From positions 1 to 5,043 of the forward strand of contig JACEST010000156.1 in assembly GCA_013911715.1 (NCBI GenBank): 5,043 bases of DNA, in the 5' to 3' direction. A model generated the notes under the pieces. That model worked only from the letters and a program-made list of their open reading frames with translations. It searched no databases and was not told the DNA's origin. The position numbers and the translations under genes are program-made. This DNA comes from Sphingopyxis sp. Its GTDB lineage: Bacteria; Pseudomonadota; Alphaproteobacteria; Sphingomonadales; Sphingomonadaceae. This document shows positions 2,526-5,043 of the stretch, piece by piece. Positions within the stretch are counted from its first letter, which is position 1. Each line of letters opens with the position of its first letter.

Positions 2526-5043
2526 TTACTCTGCGGCCTGCGGCTGCGCGCCCAACTGCGCCTCAAGCTGGCGCGTCACCGCCAGCGGCGAGCCGGTGTA
2601 GCGAGCAAGCCGCGCGTAGATGATCGGGATCAGCACCAGCGTGATCAGCGTCGCCAGCGTCACCCCGAATACAATCACCACGCCGATGGCGGAGCGTGCC
2701 GCTGCGCCTGCGCCCGATGCGAGCATCAACGGCACCGCGCCCGCAACGGTCGCAATCGACGTCATCAATATGGGGCGCAGGCGGCGCGTCGCGGCGGCGC
2801 GCGTCGCGGCCAAAATCTCCATCCCCTCGTCGCGCAGCTGGTTGGCAAATTCGACGATCAAAATCCCGTTCTTGGCGGCAAGACCCACCAGCATGACGAT
2901 GCCAATCTGGCTGTAAAGGTTGAGCGTCTGACCCATCAGCGCAAGGCCAATCACCCCGCCGGCCACCGCCAGCGGCACCGTGGTGATGATGGTCAGGGGA
3001 TGGACGAAGCTCTCAAACTGCGCGGCGAGCACCAGATAGACGAGAATGATAGTGAGCAGGAAAATGACGACAATCGACCCGCCGGTTTCCTTGAACGCCT
3101 GGCTTTCGCCGCGATAGCCGACAGCTTGCACCTCGGGCTCTTTGCTGGCCGCATTCTCAAGGAAAGCCAGCGCCTCGCCCATCGAATAGCCCGGTGCCAG
3201 CCCGCCCGACAGGGTGATGGCGCGCAGCTTGTTAAAGCGGCCGAGATCGCGTGCGCCGGCATATTCGCTGACCGTCACCAGATTGGCGAGCGGGATCAAC
3301 GTGCCGCCGCGCCCGCGCACATGGATGGTGGCCAGCGATTGGGGCGAGGTGCGGTCGGCGGCCTCGGCCTGCACGATCACGCGATATTCCTCGCCGCGGT
3401 CGATGAAAGTGGTGACACGGCGCGAGCCGAGCAGCGACTGGAGCGCCTCGCTCACGTCGCTGACCGACACGCCAAGATCACCCGCGCGTGACGTGTCGAC
3501 GGTCACGCGCAGTTGCGGCTTGGTTTCTTTATAATCGGCGTCGAGATTGATGATGCCGGGATTGTTCGCTGCCGCCGCCAGCATGCGGTCACGCGCCGCG
3601 GCCAATGCCTCATAGCTGTTGCCGGCAATCACGAAATTGAGCGGCTGGCCGCGCCCACGGCTTAATGAATTGCGCGCCGCCGCGTTGCCGCGCAGCGACG
3701 GGTTCTGCGCGAAAATGCGGTTGACCTGGCCAACAACATCCTCGGTGGTTTCGCTGCGCTCTTCCCATGGCTTTAGGAAGACAACGAATGTGCCGCTGTT
3801 GAAATCGTCGCTTGCCGTAAAGCCGCCGGGGGTGCGCTGGATGATCGAACGCACGGTGCCCTTGTCGAGCAATTCGAGCATCGGCTTTTGCAATTCGAGC
3901 ATATAGCGGTCCATCGCCGCGAAACTGGTGCCTTCGGGCGCGGACAGGCTGGCCTGCAAGATGCCGACATCCTCGGCCGGGGCGAGTTCGTTATCGAGCG
4001 TGGTGAACAGAAAGCCCGCGAGCCCAAGAAAGCCAAGGATGGCCAAACCCGGGAGCAAGGGCCGGGCAATCACCCGGTCGAGCAGGCGGCCATAGCGTTC
4101 CTCGATCCCGCGAAACCGGTCATCAACCGCTTGCGCCAATCGCCCGCGCTTTTCCTGCCGCAGCAGCTTCGAGCACAGCATCGGTGCCAGGCTGAGCGCA
4201 ATAAAGCCTGAAAAAGCGATGGCGGCAATCATCGCCGCAGCGAGTTCGCGGAACAACAGGCCGGTTTGCCCCGCCAGAAACATCACCGGCACGAACACCG
4301 CGCAAACGACGATGGTGGTGGAAATAACGGCGAAGGCTACTTGCCGCGTCCCATTAACGGCCGCAGCGAGCGGCGGTTCGCCTTCTTCAATGCGGTGATA
4401 GACATTTTCGAGGACAACAATCGCATCATCGACGACCAGCCCAATGGCGAGCACGAGCGCCAACAGGGTCAGCAAATTGATCGAAAAGCCGAGGAACCAC
4501 AGCACGGCAAAGGTCGCGAGCAGACAAATGGGCACCGTTACCGCCGGAATGATCGTCGCGCGCAGGCTGCCCAAGAACAGATAGATGACCAGCACCACCA
4601 GCACGGCTGCTTCGGCGAGCGTAATCCACACGCCGTCGATCGCGCGGCTGATGAACTGCGAATCGTCGGACCCGACAGTGATGGTCATGCTCTGCGGCAA
4701 AGTCGGGCGGATCTGGTCGGCGAGCGCCTTGGCTGCATCCGCGACGGCCAGCGTGTTGGCGCCCGATTGGCGGACGATGCCCATGCCCACCGCCGAGCCG
4801 CCATTGAGGCGAAAGGCGGTGTAAGGATTTTCCGCCTCGACCCCGACCCGGGCAATGTCGCCCAGCCGGACGAGATAGCCATCGCCGCCGCGCGCGACGA
4901 CCAGCTGGTGGAACTGCTCGGGATCGCCAAAGGGGCGCTCGACGCGGATGGTGGCATTGCGGTCGCGCGCCTCGACCCGCCCGGCGGGCAGCTCGACATT
5001 TTGCGCGCGCAACGCCGCTTCGACATCGGCGGGGGTCAGGCCC
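2526..5043 (-). CDS. RND efflux transporter permease (HAE1/AcrB-like), 5' end beyond window
   Basis: 838 codons plus stop are visible. By comparison with AcrB about 200 N-terminal residues, including transmembrane helix 1, are missing, so the apparent TTG start at 5012 is not real; the frame continues upstream as GLTPADVEAALRAQN, a typical RND porter segment. Counting from the first whole codon, helices 2-4 lie at about 140-216 and contain GLVVDDAIVVLENV with D205 and D206 (AcrB D407/D408). Helices 5-6 are at about 235-294, helix 7 at about 328-355, and the second porter and docking domains at about 355-650. Helices 8-12 (about 654-813) include GLAAKNGILIVEF with K724 (AcrB K940) and RRLRPILMTS with R754 and T761 (R971, T978). 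All proton-relay residues are present, so the pump should be active. It works as an inner-membrane trimer with a periplasmic adaptor and outer-membrane channel. The order suggests an adaptor gene upstream, outside the window. The substrate cannot be inferred. Confidence 0.95.
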   Translation of the reverse strand, partial: GLTPADVEAALRAQNVELPAGRVEARDRNATIRVERPFGDPEQFHQLVVARGGDGYLVRLGDIARVGVEAENPYTAFRLNGGSAVGMGIVRQSGANTLAVADAAKALADQIRPTLPQSMTITVGSDDSQFISRAIDGVWITLAEAAVLVVLVIYLFLGSLRATIIPAVTVPICLLATFAVLWFLGFSINLLTLLALVLAIGLVVDDAIVVLENVYHRIEEGEPPLAAAVNGTRQVAFAVISTTIVVCAVFVPVMFLAGQTGLLFRELAAAMIAAIAFSGFIALSLAPMLCSKLLRQEKRGRLAQAVDDRFRGIEERYGRLLDRVIARPLLPGLAILGFLGLAGFLFTTLDNELAPAEDVGILQASLSAPEGTSFAAMDRYMLELQKPMLELLDKGTVRSIIQRTPGGFTASDDFNSGTFVVFLKPWEERSETTEDVVGQVNRIFAQNPSLRGNAAARNSLSRGRGQPLNFVIAGNSYEALAAARDRMLAAAANNPGIINLDADYKETKPQLRVTVDTSRAGDLGVSVSDVSEALQSLLGSRRVTTFIDRGEEYRVIVQAEAADRTSPQSLATIHVRGRGGTLIPLANLVTVSEYAGARDLGRFNKLRAITLSGGLAPGYSMGEALAFLENAASKEPEVQAVGYRGESQAFKETGGSIVVIFLLTIILVYLVLAAQFESFVHPLTIITTVPLAVAGGVIGLALMGQTLNLYSQIGIVMLVGLAAKNGILIVEFANQLRDEGMEILAATRAAATRRLRPILMTSIATVAGAVPLMLASGAGAAARSAIGVVIVFGVTLATLITLVLIPIIYARLARYTGSPLAVTRQLEAQLGAQPQAAE

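Noticed and set aside
2511..3491. A 326-codon plus-strand open frame
   Set aside because: It lies antisense to the well-supported RND pump and its translation is Arg/His/Gln-rich without domains, as expected from the complement of GC-rich coding DNA.
4978..5012. TTG at 5012 as a true start of the RND gene
   Set aside because: The frame stays open to the window edge and encodes conserved RND sequence (GLTPADVEAAL) upstream, so the gene is simply cut by the window.

Overview
The window is GC-rich chromosomal DNA from an alphaproteobacterium, most likely a sphingomonad (Sphingomonadales; the genus cannot be fixed from this sequence). The strongest taxonomic marker is a circularly permuted, two-piece tmRNA gene of the alphaproteobacterial type. 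Its tag, ANDNEALALAA, is one I recall from Novosphingobium, Sphingomonas and relatives. A long inverted repeat built on CTGAACTTGTTTCAG, also familiar from sphingomonad intergenic DNA, agrees with this.

Layout. (1) Positions 1-1425, minus strand: a tight envelope-protein operon read right to left. It holds a LemA-family lipoprotein, a TPM-domain lipoprotein starting one base after the lemA stop, and a second exported TPM-domain protein that overlaps the previous gene by 4 bp (ATGA) and runs off the left edge. (2) Positions 1426-1556: a divergent intergenic region with a plausible lemA promoter and a perfect 7-bp-arm palindrome in its leader. (3) Positions 1557-1967, plus strand: mscL, the large-conductance mechanosensitive channel, followed by a 12-bp-stem terminator. 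(4) About 2027-2350, plus strand: promoter and gene of the permuted tmRNA ssrA (acceptor piece, 27-nt excised spacer, coding piece with pseudoknot and tag frame). (5) Positions 2333-2516: gene-free but structured DNA, with three hairpin-forming segments, a 20-bp imperfect direct repeat forming the loops of two successive hairpins, and an 82-bp inverted repeat. (6) Positions 2526-5043, minus strand: the C-terminal four fifths of an RND (HAE1/AcrB-like) efflux pump, whose 5' end lies beyond the right edge.

Functionally this is a housekeeping and envelope neighbourhood: osmotic safety valve (MscL), ribosome rescue (tmRNA), proton-driven efflux (RND) and a LemA/TPM module whose biochemical role is poorly understood. 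I see no phage, CRISPR, transposase or defence gene. The least explained parts are the paired hairpins behind ssrA and the LemA operon with two different TPM proteins. I found no convincing evidence of a wholly new system.
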